Source of the DNA: Parelaphostrongylus tenuis
Lineage: Eukaryota; Nematoda; Chromadorea; Rhabditida; Metastrongylidae
Direction of reading: 5' to 3'
NCBI GenBank assembly: GCA_019055375.1
Contig: JAHQIW010002093.1
Span: 434,001 to 498,000 of the forward strand
DNA: 64,000 nt
Shown here: piece by piece, positions 24,325-36,600 of the stretch
Numbering within the stretch: the first letter of the stretch is position 1
How the letters are laid out: every line of letters begins with the position of its first letter
Notes under the pieces: model-generated
Seen by the model: the letters and a program-made list of their open reading frames with translations, nothing else
Databases searched by the model: none
Told to the model about the DNA's origin: nothing
Program-made: the position numbers and the translations under genes

Positions 24325-24660
24325 CTTCAGGATGGCGCTGTCCAAGGAAGAAATTGGTCTGCTGTTCCGCCTGCACTTCTGAGTGTCACGTGTCTCCACT
24401 GGCTCATCGATAAAGCGGCAAGGAATTTGTGACGAAATTGCAATATTCGCACAGCTCAGCGCTGCTTCAAGGCAATCCGTGAAGGAGAGACCGTACTTGA
24501 ATGACAAGCCAAGAAGAAGGACGTCCACGAGAAAGTTGATCGCCATGCAGTAGTCCAATCGAACTGAAGAAGATCCATCGATGATTTACCGGATGTTGGC
24601 TGACAAGTTTGATTTTGAGCCAATGACGATTCGGCACATTTTCCAGAAGACCGGCAAACT
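24325..24660 (+). pseudogene. mariner-family transposase remnant (N-terminal helix-turn-helix)
   Basis: From about 24,409 the plus strand reads DKAARNL, stop, RNCNIRTAQRCFKAIREGE and TVLE, matching the mariner pattern of a second helix-turn-helix (RTAQRWF.RFREGD..LED). After a frame change near 24,570 it continues LADKFDFEPMTIRHIFQKTG, like the start of the linker before the catalytic core. In-frame TGA codons and the shift show it is dead. A YSPDLAP-like phrase (FSPEFDLAQ) on the opposite strand at about 25,085 may be a separate fragment. The catalytic DD34D part was not recognised. Confidence 0.5.
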
Positions 24661-25875
24661 TACTCCTACTATCGATCTTGTCTTTTTCGAGCTTGATTGC
24701 TGTACAATAATTTTTTTCCTAAGCATTCTGAAAACAATAGAAATTTTTCTGCGACATATTACATGCACGTTGTCATTGAATGCTTCCACTAAGAGCCAAC
24801 CAAAAGAAGAGTTACTTGCTCCTGGAATCGCTGAGGCAAATCTGTACCACGCTTCAATCATTGCTATAATGAAAGCGTCAGAACGCCTTAACTCAGCTAA
24901 AGCCTTCATCTAGGATATCAGGAATAGTCTCCTCGATCATCATTTAGCAAAATGCTCAAAGAGACAAAGTTTGTGACCAGCCAGGGAACCCCCGACAATG
25001 CCTGCAGAACTCCTCAAGTAATGAATGCGAAGCAGGTCTTTACGAAATGGCTCGATTGGTACAATACGTTGAGCTAGATCGAATTCTGGAGAAAAAACTT
25101 GGGGCGTGATTGTTGATTTAGCTTGTTTGCTTGACGATTGTTTCACTATGTTAATATTCAGGGATCCAGTCCAGTTACCACATCGGAAAGAGTTCGTCGT
25201 AGTCTACCAAAGTCAGCTTTTCCAAAAACTCTCAGTGCAACACTCAGAAACAACACCTATGACCTGACTGATGGCAAATAATTGTATTGATAAAATTTAC
25301 TGCACTCATTTTTCGATGTTTGGAGAAACACACAGAGTCACTTGCACTCTACGACATTTAGCTCTTCGAACACAAAAAATGTTCACTTCGGTAGAATGCG
25401 CTATGTTTGACTCTTTAGATCATCCTATGGATAACGGACTGCAAATTCGGCCTAAACAATGACTGGCAACATCCTGATGAAATATCGAGCTACATTTCCT
25501 TCCAAGTGACTATTCTGAGACCTTTCAAAAACATTCATAATCTCACAGTATATTCTGAGCCTTTCATGAGGCTTGTTATGAACACTTATACAGTGCAAAG
25601 CACGTGTTTTGGCTTTACAACGTTGTCCGTTGTTTTTTACAAAGGAGTAGATTCCCGAGGTTCGACTGGACGAAAAGGTAGTGTGCAAGTCCAAAAGCCT
25701 CTCTGATACGTTGTAGCATTGCAGAAAAGATATATTGCGTTTCACCGTCGGCGTGCATTATAGTCTGTACTAGTTCTTGGCTTTTCACCAGACTTATCAG
25801 CATGGGTTCGGTAGCTTAATTTTCAGTAATCTTAAAAATACATTTGGTTTTCTAGGAATATTTCCAAGGAATGCG
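24661..25875. other. No confident gene
   Basis: Overlapping open frames occur on both strands (24,581-24,913 plus, 24,586-24,909 minus, 25,452-25,803 minus), but none shows splice-bounded or family features. Part may be further transposon debris. Confidence 0.35.
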
Positions 25876-25879
25876 TGTA

Positions 25880-25975
25880 AGGGTGAATGAAGATCACGTT
25901 TTGATAGGCTCACGTTCACGATCACGTTTTTTCACGTTTTTCGAGGATCGCATTCAAGATCACGTTTTTTTTTAT
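25880..25975 (+). repeat. Short GATCACGTTTT direct repeats
   Basis: AGATCACGTTTT, CGATCACGTTTTTTC and AGATCACGTTTTTTT, with intervening CTCACGTTC and TTCACGTTT, occur within 95 bases. Confidence 0.7.
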
Positions 25976-25984
25976 AGGTACGGA

Positions 25985-26560
25985 ATCTTTTATTGATTGG
26001 AAAAGTCAGTCGATCATATTTGGCAATTTTGTAGGGACCTCTAACTCTTGGATTTGTTTCGTCAACGAATGTGATATGTAGGTACGTTTACTTAAGCTAT
26101 TCCACCTCAATACCGTAATATTTTAGTTAGAAGAAAAGAAAAGGTTAAGAAGTATGACTGATGCATTGGGAACACGTGCTGCTCCGAAATGGATTAACGC
26201 GAGTTGACAGCTCATATGAGACTCCGAGTTTTGCTCGTATGTCAACATTCTTATAATTGTATTTCACATTGTATCCTACCGTGAATAAAGAATGAACACT
26301 GAAGAAAACTTTGAATAATGTGCTTCAATTTACGCAGTCAATCATTTTTCAGTAATAGTTTGTGCAGAACGTAACTACAAGTGATAGCTTCTATTGCTTA
26401 CTGCGTCCACGTTAAATTATAGTTAATGTTAAAGGAGGTGCTTACAGTATCTGGTCAGTTAAGGTCTCCTTTTTTGTCCTTGCTTATAATCAGGTCCTTT
26501 CGAGCATTTTTTTCATACATACCTAGGAAATTGAGTCAAACCTGAGTTTCATCCATACCG
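25985..26560. other. Fourth, isolated copy of the receptor-unit upstream block
   Basis: Aligns by eye with 9,000-9,500, 45,050-45,540 and 63,050-63,540. Shared landmarks are CAACGAATGTGATATGTAGG, GGGAACACGTGCTGCTCCG and AACATTCTTATAATTGTATT. No receptor exon was found next to it, so it marks either a deleted fourth unit or a moved fragment. Confidence 0.6.
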
Positions 26561-26810
26561 GGGACGCGTGTTACCACTACACTAACAAGGTACATTTGCG
26601 CCACCACTCATTCTTCAACATCTTTGTGTTGTTGTCATCCATCAACCTTCAACAGGTTTAATCGGGTATGCGATTTTCCTCTATAAACCCATTTGAGCCG
26701 ACAGTCATTGTGATAAGTATACTAGAATTTTTTATTGTTTACACTGTATTTTTTCGCAGTGTTATGATGTTTTATACATATCTAAGAAAATTGAGTGGTG
26801 AGCTTTTTTG
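26540..26810 (-). repeat. tRNA-derived SINE (family 2), minus orientation
   Basis: The tRNA-like part (CATACCGGGGACGCGTGTTA, then ACCACTACACTAACAAGG on the plus strand) is followed by CATCTTTGTGTTGTTGTC and a GGGTATGCGATTTTCCTC stretch. Its plus-oriented relative is at 30,735-30,925. Confidence 0.6.
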
Positions 26811-27339
26811 ATGGCAAAAGAGGGATACATAGTGGCAAAGAGAAATTTTGACGAAATTGGTCTCATAAAGTGAGAACTTCAAGTTGTTATACACCCACCT
26901 CAATAATGGCGATTTTGTTTGTTCCAATCAACTAATCCTGTTGAAATTAGCTTTGTGCTTGAGTTCACTGCCTTGAGATAAAATCGACACAGAGGAAAAG
27001 TGGAACAGTCAAAAAAAGAGTAGACCTTATCGCTTATAAAGTAGCTATGGAACTATGTTTCAATCAATTATGACAGTGGAAACCTTCATTGTTGGTTAGA
27101 ACACGGAATATGGTCAACTTCAATTAGTTTTTGGCAAGTATACGAGTTTAAATCTTTACAATTTCATAACGATGTCGCGTCTACGATTGCCACACTTCTT
27201 CCTTTGCACTGTTTTGAAGCGCATCTTTTTTGAAGCATTTATGATCAGTCGGCAATAAAGACCTCATCATAGAATGTAGAACGTTTCCTATCTTTCCTCA
27301 ATCCAATCCACTTGAACTCCCTACACATACACTAACATT
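26811..27339. other. No recognisable feature
   Basis: AT-rich, with no splice-bounded frame and no match to the listed repeat families. Confidence 0.35.
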
Positions 27340-27690
27340 CAGAACCAGGTGTAGCTCAGCCCATTTTTGGTCGTTTGTGAACTACTAAGAGGATTGAGTG
27401 GCGAGCAAAGATTTGATCTTAGATGGGAGTTGAACCCGTGCTTCAGCCATATCAAGGGCGCGTGCTACCGCTACAGCACAAAGGCCACCTTCTGACGACC
27501 TACCACTCATTGTTCAATATCTCTCTTTCATAGCTATCAGAGACCAGCCTTTAACGGATTTGATCGGATAAGCAATATCGCTTTACAATCCCAGTAAAGC
27601 TGGCAGCTAGTGTGATATATGGTGCACTAAAGATTTTTATTGTCTAACTATTTTTTTCACAGTGTCATCCTCTATCAAATGCACCTAAGG
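27340..27690 (-). repeat. tRNA-derived SINE (family 2), minus orientation
   Basis: GGGAGTTGAACCCGTGC is a reversed B box, and GCGCGTGCTACCGCTAC follows towards the A box. CACTCATTGTTCAATATC and GATCGGATAAGCAATATCG then follow as in the other family 2 copies. Confidence 0.6.
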
Positions 27691-27709
27691 TAATTGAGTG
27701 ATTAGCAAA

Positions 27710-27900
27710 ACTCAATGACCTAAATGTTTTTATTATAAAGTGATATTGCTTATCCAGCTAAACCCTTCAAAAGTTGGGGCTGATAGCTATGACAAAGAGA
27801 CATTGATGAATGAGTAGCGGGTAAGCGATGGCTTCGGTGATGTAGTGTAGCCCCCGGTATGGGTGAAACGATTGCTCAACTCTCGTGTTAGGTTAGGTGT
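27710..27900 (+). repeat. SINE family 2 fragment
   Basis: TATTGCTTATCCAGCTAAAC leads into TGATGAATGAGTAGCGGG and a GTGATGTAGTGTAGCCCC head. The B-box half is lost. Confidence 0.45.
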
Positions 27901-28194
27901 TTGCTGACCATGAGGTAAAAACAATAGAAATTTCGAGTATTTGTGAGCCACGTTCAAAACTTTTCCACTTTATGATCTCGTTAAAACAAAGCTTTTTATG
28001 AAATTTACGTTCTTCTTTGCCCGATGTGATCGTAGACAATGAATGGAACTGTCGGAATGTTCTTTCTGAAGAATTCTTTAGATTTCGTATTGCGCACTAA
28101 TTTTATGCTGTTCAATCAGAACCTCACCTAGTTTAGAATTGATGCAATCAGTATAATAAAGCATCAAATTAATATGCTTGATATTCATTTTTGA

Positions 28195-28340
28195 GCTTTG
28201 CATGTGGTCTGTTACGGACAAGCTTATAGAGCCCGATATGCGTGTTTTGGCCTTATTAGTCTTATCAGTCGGGCAGTAGCCTTCGCCTTTCAGCCAATTC
28301 TCTATGTGGAACCCAACCTCTGTATAGAAGCGTTTGAGCT
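28195..28340 (-). repeat. CACGTGT-core repeat
   Basis: TTGCATGTGGTCTGTTACGG, then GAGCCCGATATGCGTGTTTT and a TCAGTCGGGCAGTAGCC stretch. Same family as 1,735-1,860, 43,395-43,510 and (inverted) 53,395-53,530. Confidence 0.6.
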
Positions 28341-28499
28341 TTTGGCCAATTTGACTCGCAAAAATAGAGTTTTTCCAAGTTGACGCTGCAAAAGCAGAGA
28401 GTTCATCCACTTAATCCACCTGCGCTTCTGGAAAGCACACCGTTCTTTTAGTTCTCGTTTAACTCTCTATCCACTACTTCGGGAGCGCCACGTTCACTC

Positions 28500-29440
28500 C
28501 CGATTAAATGGGCGGGGTCCTTCAAAGAGAGAGATTCGTAAAATGAATAAAATGGACGCAATACAGTACAAAATTTTTCGAAGTTCAACAAGATCAAAGT
28601 GATTTGCAACTTCCTCGGTCGACCACCTCTGAAGGAGCTTCTCCGAAAACAGATTGCCGAGTAACAGCAATGCAAACGAGCACTATGCAGTACTTAGACT
28701 TCTCGAAACCGCCTGCGGCTTTTCGAATGAGTCGTTTCGTAACAAAGGAGTACTAAACTTTCTTTTTATATGCTATCTATAAGTAATTGTCAGAAATCGA
28801 CAAAATCTATGAATCTAGATGGTAAAAGTGACAGAGAATACCCATGACAAGCAGTGAGGAAAACCAGAGTTGTTCATTAAATGATAGCCACAACTACCTG
28901 CATGTGGTCACATCGAAGTTCTTGAAAGGTTGGCACTTGAAGAAAAGTGCAGGAATGCCTTGAAAGCAATAAACTGAAAAGAAACGTGGAGTACGCAAAA
29001 TTAGTAGGCAAAACCAGTGACAAAGGGTGGAGCGCCGAATTGTGAAGAATTAGTGGACATACTCAAAGCTAATATCTGTAGAACTATGGGACAAAGTTTG
29101 TTTTAAAATTTTATATAAATCTTAACTTTTGAAGTACGCTGTTAATCTAGAAATCATTTCAAGTTATCAATGAAGTGGTGCAACATGCATCATCATCGCT
29201 GAAAAACTATTTATTGCTTTCTATATTCTAATTACAGTGTTTTGTGCTGAACTTTTTGGATACTGATTAATTTTTGGGTATTATGAGATGAAAATTGCCA
29301 AAACTTAAGGCCTACATCATAATATGCTACATACAGCCTATTATAATTGACTGAATGCCAAAGACACTGCCATTACGTAGCGAACCAGCGCTTTTCTCTA
29401 CACTTTAAGAGCGATACAAACTCCAAAAGCATATAAATGT
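28500..29440. other. Duplicated block downstream of receptor copy B
   Basis: Colinear with 49,865-51,110, with shared GACGCAATACAGTACAAAA, TTATTGCTTTC and CTGAATGCCAAAGACAC-type phrases. The foldback element at 50,045-50,395 is absent here. No open exon was seen. Confidence 0.5.
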
Positions 29441-29444
29441 GTTT

Positions 29445-29587
29445 TATTATCAGTGTAATCCAGGACACGAGTGTTAGTAGAACACCCTTATTATCAATGA
29501 TAATTGAGAGACACAGAAAATCGAAGGAGCTCGGAAATGCTGATCTTTATCTCACTGTTAGTTTAGCTGTAGGACCAAATCCAAATG
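29445..29587 (-). pseudogene. Receptor exon 2 remnant (second paralogue, B unit)
   Basis: Minus-strand reading gives FGFGPTAKLTVR, stop, RSAFPSSFDFLCLSI and DNKGVLLTLVSWITLI. This lines up with exon 2 of copy A (VFGLVSNGGAIFAVRY, then LCLSRIITN and ILLLFVFW). The TAA at 29,547-29,549 replaces the Tyr codon. Splice signals are gone. No other exon of this gene was identified with confidence, although a CCTGTGTCTC/GTGAATTC border near 30,028 may be a relic. Confidence 0.6.
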
Positions 29588-30612
29588 AGAATCACAATTT
29601 TTATTTTTTCTCAGAAAAACAAACCATTCAGCTTTGTTTTTTAGTAAAAAAAAGTAGGCGACAATTCCCAATCCTATAGATATTTACAGCGCTTCTACTT
29701 CCAGCAACGATCTATTACTAAGCTTTATTTCCTTCATTACGCATTAGTTGATATCATCAGAAGAACTGCCTATAAATATACTTGTCACACCTAGACGAAT
29801 ATCATGATTATAGAAAATGAGAAAAGCGGTGTATTCGTTTGAACCTAAGAATTGGGTACTGTATGGAATTTGATGATTGTGACGGTAAAGACTAGTTGTG
29901 TTTCCAGTGACTTGATTGTAAACATTCGGTTGATTTCGTCGATGGTTTTTATATCGGGTATGCGCAAATCTGACACATCAGCAACAGGTAATCCATAGCC
30001 TGAATTCACCTGTGTCTCAAAGAAGCACAGAAAGTTCTTTCGTCGTGTTTAAACTCCTTATACAACACCATGAAACACATCTCGTAAGCTTTGCGAGCGG
30101 TCAGCCAAGAATCATTTGTAAGAGAAAGTCGTGCTTTACGTCATAGGCTACCAAAAACCCCTCGAATCAAATGTGTAGCGGCATACACGACAAAATGTTT
30201 TCACCCTGATGTCGTAGTCGGGAAAGCAGCTCACTAATGGTCATACCCATGCATACTGACTTATTTCTTATCCTGTTTACTTTGCGAAGAAATGGCCTAG
30301 TGGTAAGAGGGTTCGTTCTAGATCCTGGAATCAAAAAATCTTTTCATTATTTCGGATTTGCAAATCAAAGAATTTCCTGAGAGGTTTGGTATGCATGTCA
30401 ACTGTACGTTCAGTCACCTTTAACGATGTTTGATGAGGTTGAAGGCATAGAACTTTCGTCAGAGATACGTCGACACCAAAAGATTTATCATTCTGCTTTT
30501 GTACTTCTCTAGTGTAACAAGATCGATTACGACTGGTAACTAAGTAAGATACAAAAATGTAAACAGGAAAATATGTTTTTCTTTATACGCGTTCACATCC
30601 GCATTGATGAGC
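29588..30612. other. Duplicated spacer downstream of receptor copy B
   Basis: Partly similar to 51,810-53,940, with shared TCACCTGTGTCTCAA, CCCTCGAATCAAA and GAAAAGCAGCTCAC-like phrases. No complete gene was seen. Confidence 0.4.
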
Positions 30613-33600
30613 TCATCGATATAATATGCTGCTTGGTTGTTTCTTTACTTGAGGAGAGATCTTCACGTTCGGAACTACCTGTAAAAAAGCGTTTTGGCAG
30701 TGTGAACGGTAACATATATACCTAACCGATAATCGCATACCCGGGCACGGCCAAGTCTGCTAAGGGTTGGTGGCTAACAGCTAACATAGAGATGTTGAAG
30801 AATGAGTGGTGGCGCAAATGTGCCCCTGTGGTGCAGTGCTAGCACGCGTCTCCGGTAAGGACTAGACGCGGGTTCGACTCCCTCTTGAGGTCGTGCTATT
30901 GCTCACGACTCAAATCGCTTAGGTGTATATAAAACATCATAACACTGCGAAAAAAGCAGTAAAGATACTAAAATTGTTGAACGATGACGATTTGAAATTT
31001 GGGATTTATATTTACATTTTTGATAGGAGCGATCGGGCCACTCACCATGATAGGTTTTGCATGCGACGTTTTCTTGCCGAAATGAGAGAAACGAAAGTAG
31101 AATAGAATAACAATGAGGCTGCAAATCACAAATTTCAATATAAATCCTAATTAAGCAAGATCGTTGACCAATACACTACTTTTCTATGAGCAAAGTAACA
31201 TAGAGAAGTAAGATTTCTTCATATATGAATTGACATCTTCATGTGCTTCGTTCGGAATTTGGACAAAAATCAAACACCCGGTACTGCATCAGCTACATTC
31301 GAACTCCTGTACAATCCCAGCATTTTCTATTAGAGCTGCTGTGAATTCAACTTTACTTATTCTCTTATATTCCTGTGTACAGAATTGTAAGCAACTCTGC
31401 GCCTAGAAGGATCCTTCAACAAGCTCATGGTCCTCAGCTCCATTCCACACTCAAAGCTCCATAGTTCTCTCATACCTCAGGAAGACAAAAAATCGGCGGC
31501 ATGCATACTCGAAGAATAGCAGCTTTAACTTCACACATTGGAGGAGCATAGCAAGCCTTTGTACAAGTTAGTACGTGTTCATTCATCTTCAGATGTACTC
31601 ATTATAATCAAGTGCATGCTGCATCTTTCAAGTGCTGATCAACGTCCTGCAACTTTATCTCTTCATCCTAAAAGCGACAAGCTACTGAAATGCTATATGC
31701 CGAGTAGACAAATAGTTTTGAAAATTCTTGACTCTGATTTATTGCGTGAAAAGTCTTCGCTTCAAGTGCTGAAATAAGCGGAAGAGAACTAACGCGCTCT
31801 TCGTAGTTGAGTCGAAGAACTCGGAGACAGATTATGAGGTTGCAGTGATCTTTGGTAGAATTTTCTGCTTCCATCTATACTCACGTTGTTCTATTTGACG
31901 CGTATCTCTTTCTCATGAAACCCAATCGTATCTAACCATACGGTAGAGTAAACGGCATCAACAAAGCACTTACCCATCCAGTGAAAAGCTCAGCTGCCAC
32001 AGAAATGTGCCAGTGAAGTAGACAGCCCAATGATTTTCAAAAAGTGGACGAATTCCAGTTAGAGCTAACATGTTGAAAAAGAAATATACCGTTTGTGCTG
32101 AGTGCCTGAAGATAGAATATGCCAAAGTTCGCTCAAGTGATTCTGGCAAAAACTACTGAAAATCGATCTAATCTGTGTTAACTTGGGAGCTTTACCTGTT
32201 CAAAGAAACGGATTTCCATTTTTTGCCTCTTTTTGTAAGCGGAATCCGTGTAGATACAATTGGATTTGTGAGACTGCATAATCTTAAAGTACAAATTCAT
32301 AAATCCTTATCACACGAAATCTTCATCACATGCTCCATGGATGCCACTTGCTTTCACAAAAAAGGCTACCATTTGACTTATAGGTCTCCAGTCATAGAGG
32401 GATTTCTGAGTGGTTGTTCGTAAAGCCTAAGGTAAGAGCAGCACTATCATAGGGAAATTAAACGTGTACAAAAGTGGTCATGTGGTTTTCGAGAACGCAG
32501 AAGAAACCAAGGTATGAACTTTCTCTTCTGGCAACTTAAAGATCACGTATGCCTTTTTGTTCGAGTCATGTCGGCTGAAGTCATTAATTATGGCTTTGAC
32601 AATTACACTAGAAGGGTGAGAGTTGCCTTTAATGAATAATCTCTCTTCGTGACTCCTTTCGAGGTAACAAGCCACCTGCGATTACCCGGTGCCCACGCTC
32701 AGAGCTCATCAGGGTATATGTGAACACCTAAAAGTGAACATGTCATATAACTAAGTATGCACTCCTTAATTTTGAAAGAGTCCACGATGCGGTACAGTTG
32801 GCTTGGACGAGCATGGACGAGGCTGAGAAAATCTTATAGCCATGTTATGCTGCCTCAATCTCGAACAACTAAGTTGACCTATAATGCACCTATGATATAT
32901 GTTCATTTGCACTCCATAAAGCACTTAGTCACGGAAACACGGAGGACTACGTTAAGTGTCATTAATGTTTCTGAAAAGAGAAGACGCCACCAATTTTGAG
33001 CTGATGCGAACACTGGAGACGAACTGCTTATCCAGATATGTGCTAATACAAGTTAGCGAAGTTCTACAGGAAAAAGAGCGACACATTTTATTTATGGTTA
33101 TGCAAATTATCACGGAGAAGTATATTTCTACTTAGTATATCATTACTCATACTCTTATTCATAATTTCCTCCTCACCATCGGTCTAAAAGAAACACTTGG
33201 AAGTTACATAACTTCTTTCATTGCACTAAAGAAAGGCGAAGTAGCGTTGCGCTAAAAACGGCTGATCGTTTGCATGCTATATTTACAAAGCAGTCCATAA
33301 AAAACACCCTTCCGATACAAAAACTTCTCCGTGGTCCCAAACGTTAGTCCTTTGGATTTATGCGTTTGTCTACTTTAATTGATACATTCTTATCTTGTAT
33401 GATCTCTGTACACAATAAATAATGGTAACCCAGAGTCAGTTAAAGGCATGTTCTTCAAAGTTACCACTATAGATAGCAACTTGGATATTGGACCGTCACG
33501 TCACATTTATAATTATTATAGAGCGTGCTGTGTGAAAAAACTCTTTGAGCTTATGACGATAACGAAGGTCATTAGCAGCAGCTCAATGATGTAGAAGCCT

Positions 33601-36600
33601 TACTCTAAACGATAGACGTTGGAGTCTCTAATATAGAGCACAAAAAGAAAATAGTTTCTGCCATAATAAATCGAAGATTTTGCCTAACTGGTTTCTTGCA
33701 AATTGGTTATAGAAATATTTCTTACGAATCGGATTTTCGTATTTGTTGTTCAAGATTTTACTATTTGCGGAAAAAAGAAAAAGTCAAATAGAATTTTTAA
33801 AGCCTTTTGGAGATTTGCATGGTACCTCATGTGCTAGACGTACGTTCCGGTGATCCCGAACACCTCTTCAGTAGCACATGCCACCCCTACAAGTAACAGA
33901 AGCGGCGCTGAAGAAGTATCCCTCTTCATCAAGTGAAAAGATCACTTGACCTGGTTTTTTCAGAAGCGATTGTGTCGACTGCTTGCTCTCAGTTGTTACG
34001 CCTGTGTATGTAGTGTACCGAATGACAAGTGCCACTGATAAGGTGTGCGAGAACACCGAAAAGCACGTCTATCACTGGAGTTGTCATATCAGACCTCTGA
34101 CAGGCCCAAAAATTTCTATCAGATTGCATTGAATTTCAAGCGAGATCTCAAATAGTCGACTGAAAGGTTTTGAAGAAAAAGCCAGTAAATTTAAAAGCGG
34201 AAGCCTTGTCCGTAAAACCAGGATGATATTCAAATCATTAGTTGGTAAACGAAATTATGTTCAATTGTGTTTCACACTCAAGCATTTTTTGTCCAACTGG
34301 GCTTTTTTTGGAGCATTCCACTACTTGGTTTCTCAAAGCGAATTTTCAATGCACTATACCAAAAAAAGATTGTGTTTCTCACTTAACGCGCAGTGTGGCT
34401 CACATGTGGCGCCCAATTTTTGCTTTTGATTTGGGGTTTTTCCGCTTTAGAAAACTTTAAATAGAACTTGTGCCTCCGATACTCCATGACTTCTTCTGTA
34501 TGATCACATGTTCCTTGTGCATATTGTTCAGCTACTTAGACTTGGGCTTAGGCTGCAAAGACTTATGCTTAGGCTGACGAGACTAATATCTTAGGCTTGC
34601 TAGCGGGTATACGTGCCTCCATAGAATGGAAAATGAAAAGCGTAAGCCCCAGAACGATTGAGCATAGTTTTTGCACACCTAGGTTCAGAATCACCTAAAT
34701 TTATGCTATAACAAAACCGTTGTGTTGCAAAAACGCGGCGGCTTGGTGCTAATGATGTGTACTCTTGCTCACATTCCGGAACAATGAATGCTCGCTTAGT
34801 GCGAAATCCAACATCCTTTAAGCTGCTATAGCTCACTAGAAAGTCCTTTCAAGCAGTCAAGTACACTACTGAATTGTCGAAATTCGTGTTATCGAATGAT
34901 CATTGAAGGCATAGGAAAAAACTTTGTTTAGCGAAAATGGTTAAGTACGGCGCATAATTTTCCTTTGTCACAATGCAGCAAAAGGGCCATTTTGAGAATA
35001 GCAGTCATCAAAATTCTTGAGATTTATGCTATCAAATGACTATTCAAGATTGAAATGAAATCAAAGCAAAAAACGCGCTTTCTACATGAGGGTGGAGCAA
35101 GGCGCTGATAACGGCACAGTTGCAGAATTTATCGTTATAAGCCATATTCAAACGGTAACATGACTTATGAAATATCGCAAGAGTACAACAAACCACTTTA
35201 TCTCACTTCCTTCAACATATAGAAACTTTTGACTCAATTCTTCTTCAACCGGCTGTTTACTATGAATGTCGCTGAAATATTTATATATCACCTGTATCAT
35301 CTGTCGTCCCGTTGATCGTCGAGTGACTCGAGCGTGTACCAGCAACACTTCCAGTTTTCCTTATCGCATGTAAGAGTAGCCCAGTGGGTCCTCCCCGCTC
35401 TAGAGATTCGCTGAGAATCATATCTTTTTTATGCCTTTCAAGAAGAAACTGGACCATCAAGTCGATGGTCTCCCTGTAGAGCGCTTGATATCCCAAGGAA
35501 TCCAGTCAAGAAGGCTTCGTCCATCAGTAGTCGTTGAAGCGCCTCACGTGTCCAGCCCATCTTATTTTCGTTATCTTGGCGTGTAGAACGGTGTCTTCAA
35601 CCTTCGATCACTGACGTAAGTCGGAACTCTGGATTCTTTCTCTCGTTTGTGAGATACGGGATACTTCTAACATTGACCTTTCGACTGCGCGTTCAATAAA
35701 GCCAAGTGGACTTTCATCCTGCTTACCTAGCAACCAGGTTTCTGCTGCATACTTTAGGGTAGGTATAATCGTCGAGTCAAAAAATTTGTGCATGAAATCG
35801 GATGTTCTTTGTCCTCTTCACTACATCTTCGATGCTCTTAAACATTCCCCAAGCCGCTCGTTTCCTCCTGCTCAACTCTGGAGCTAGATCGTTCTTCATG
35901 TTGATTTCACAACCTAGATGGACGTAACTGGAGCATATGGAGATTTTCGTTTCCTTGAGCGTGAATGGGGCATTCAAACCCCCTCTGTTCTCATGATAAT
36001 CGTTTTCGTTGGATCAAGTTTGAACACCAATCCTTAAGCAGGTGTTGTCGGAAAAAATTTAATTCATATATAGTCGTTGAAAATTTAGACGTCTTTTCGA
36101 GGTTTTGTTACAACTTAGTCCGGGCAACTGTTCGGCAAACACGTGTGTTTCTGCGGTTTCTCGGCCACTCGCCCGTGTTTTCATAGGAAACGAGCATCGA
36201 AGAATGATACGTTCTTGTTGGGTGAAATTATCACTGACTAAGCGTGGTTACATCCGATGCTTTACAGCTGATGTGAGCATTATAGTACCTTTGAACCATC
36301 ACTGATGATGCCGAAACTGCCGAAACGCAACTCCGCCGAACAGTTGCTATGAAGGTTTTTTTTACCAAATCTCGAAAAGGCGACTAGAAGTATCCTTAAA
36401 AGAAAATGTGAGCTTCTGGCTCAGTTGTGAAGGTAGCAGTAGAAATTAAAGACATCCAGGACGTCCCTACTCGGTGCATAAAAAATTTCTATGACCTGTA
36501 TAAAGTTTTCACAGCAAAAATATCGCCATCCTGCGTATGAAGAAGTGTTTGACAAACCATCTTGTCAAGATCGTTCACTGCCCCCTTTTTAGAATGTTGT

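Noticed and set aside
30830..30900. Possible tRNA gene (good A and B boxes)
   Set aside because: No convincing cloverleaf. The sequence is part of a repeated SINE whose relatives lie at 26.5 and 27.3 kb.
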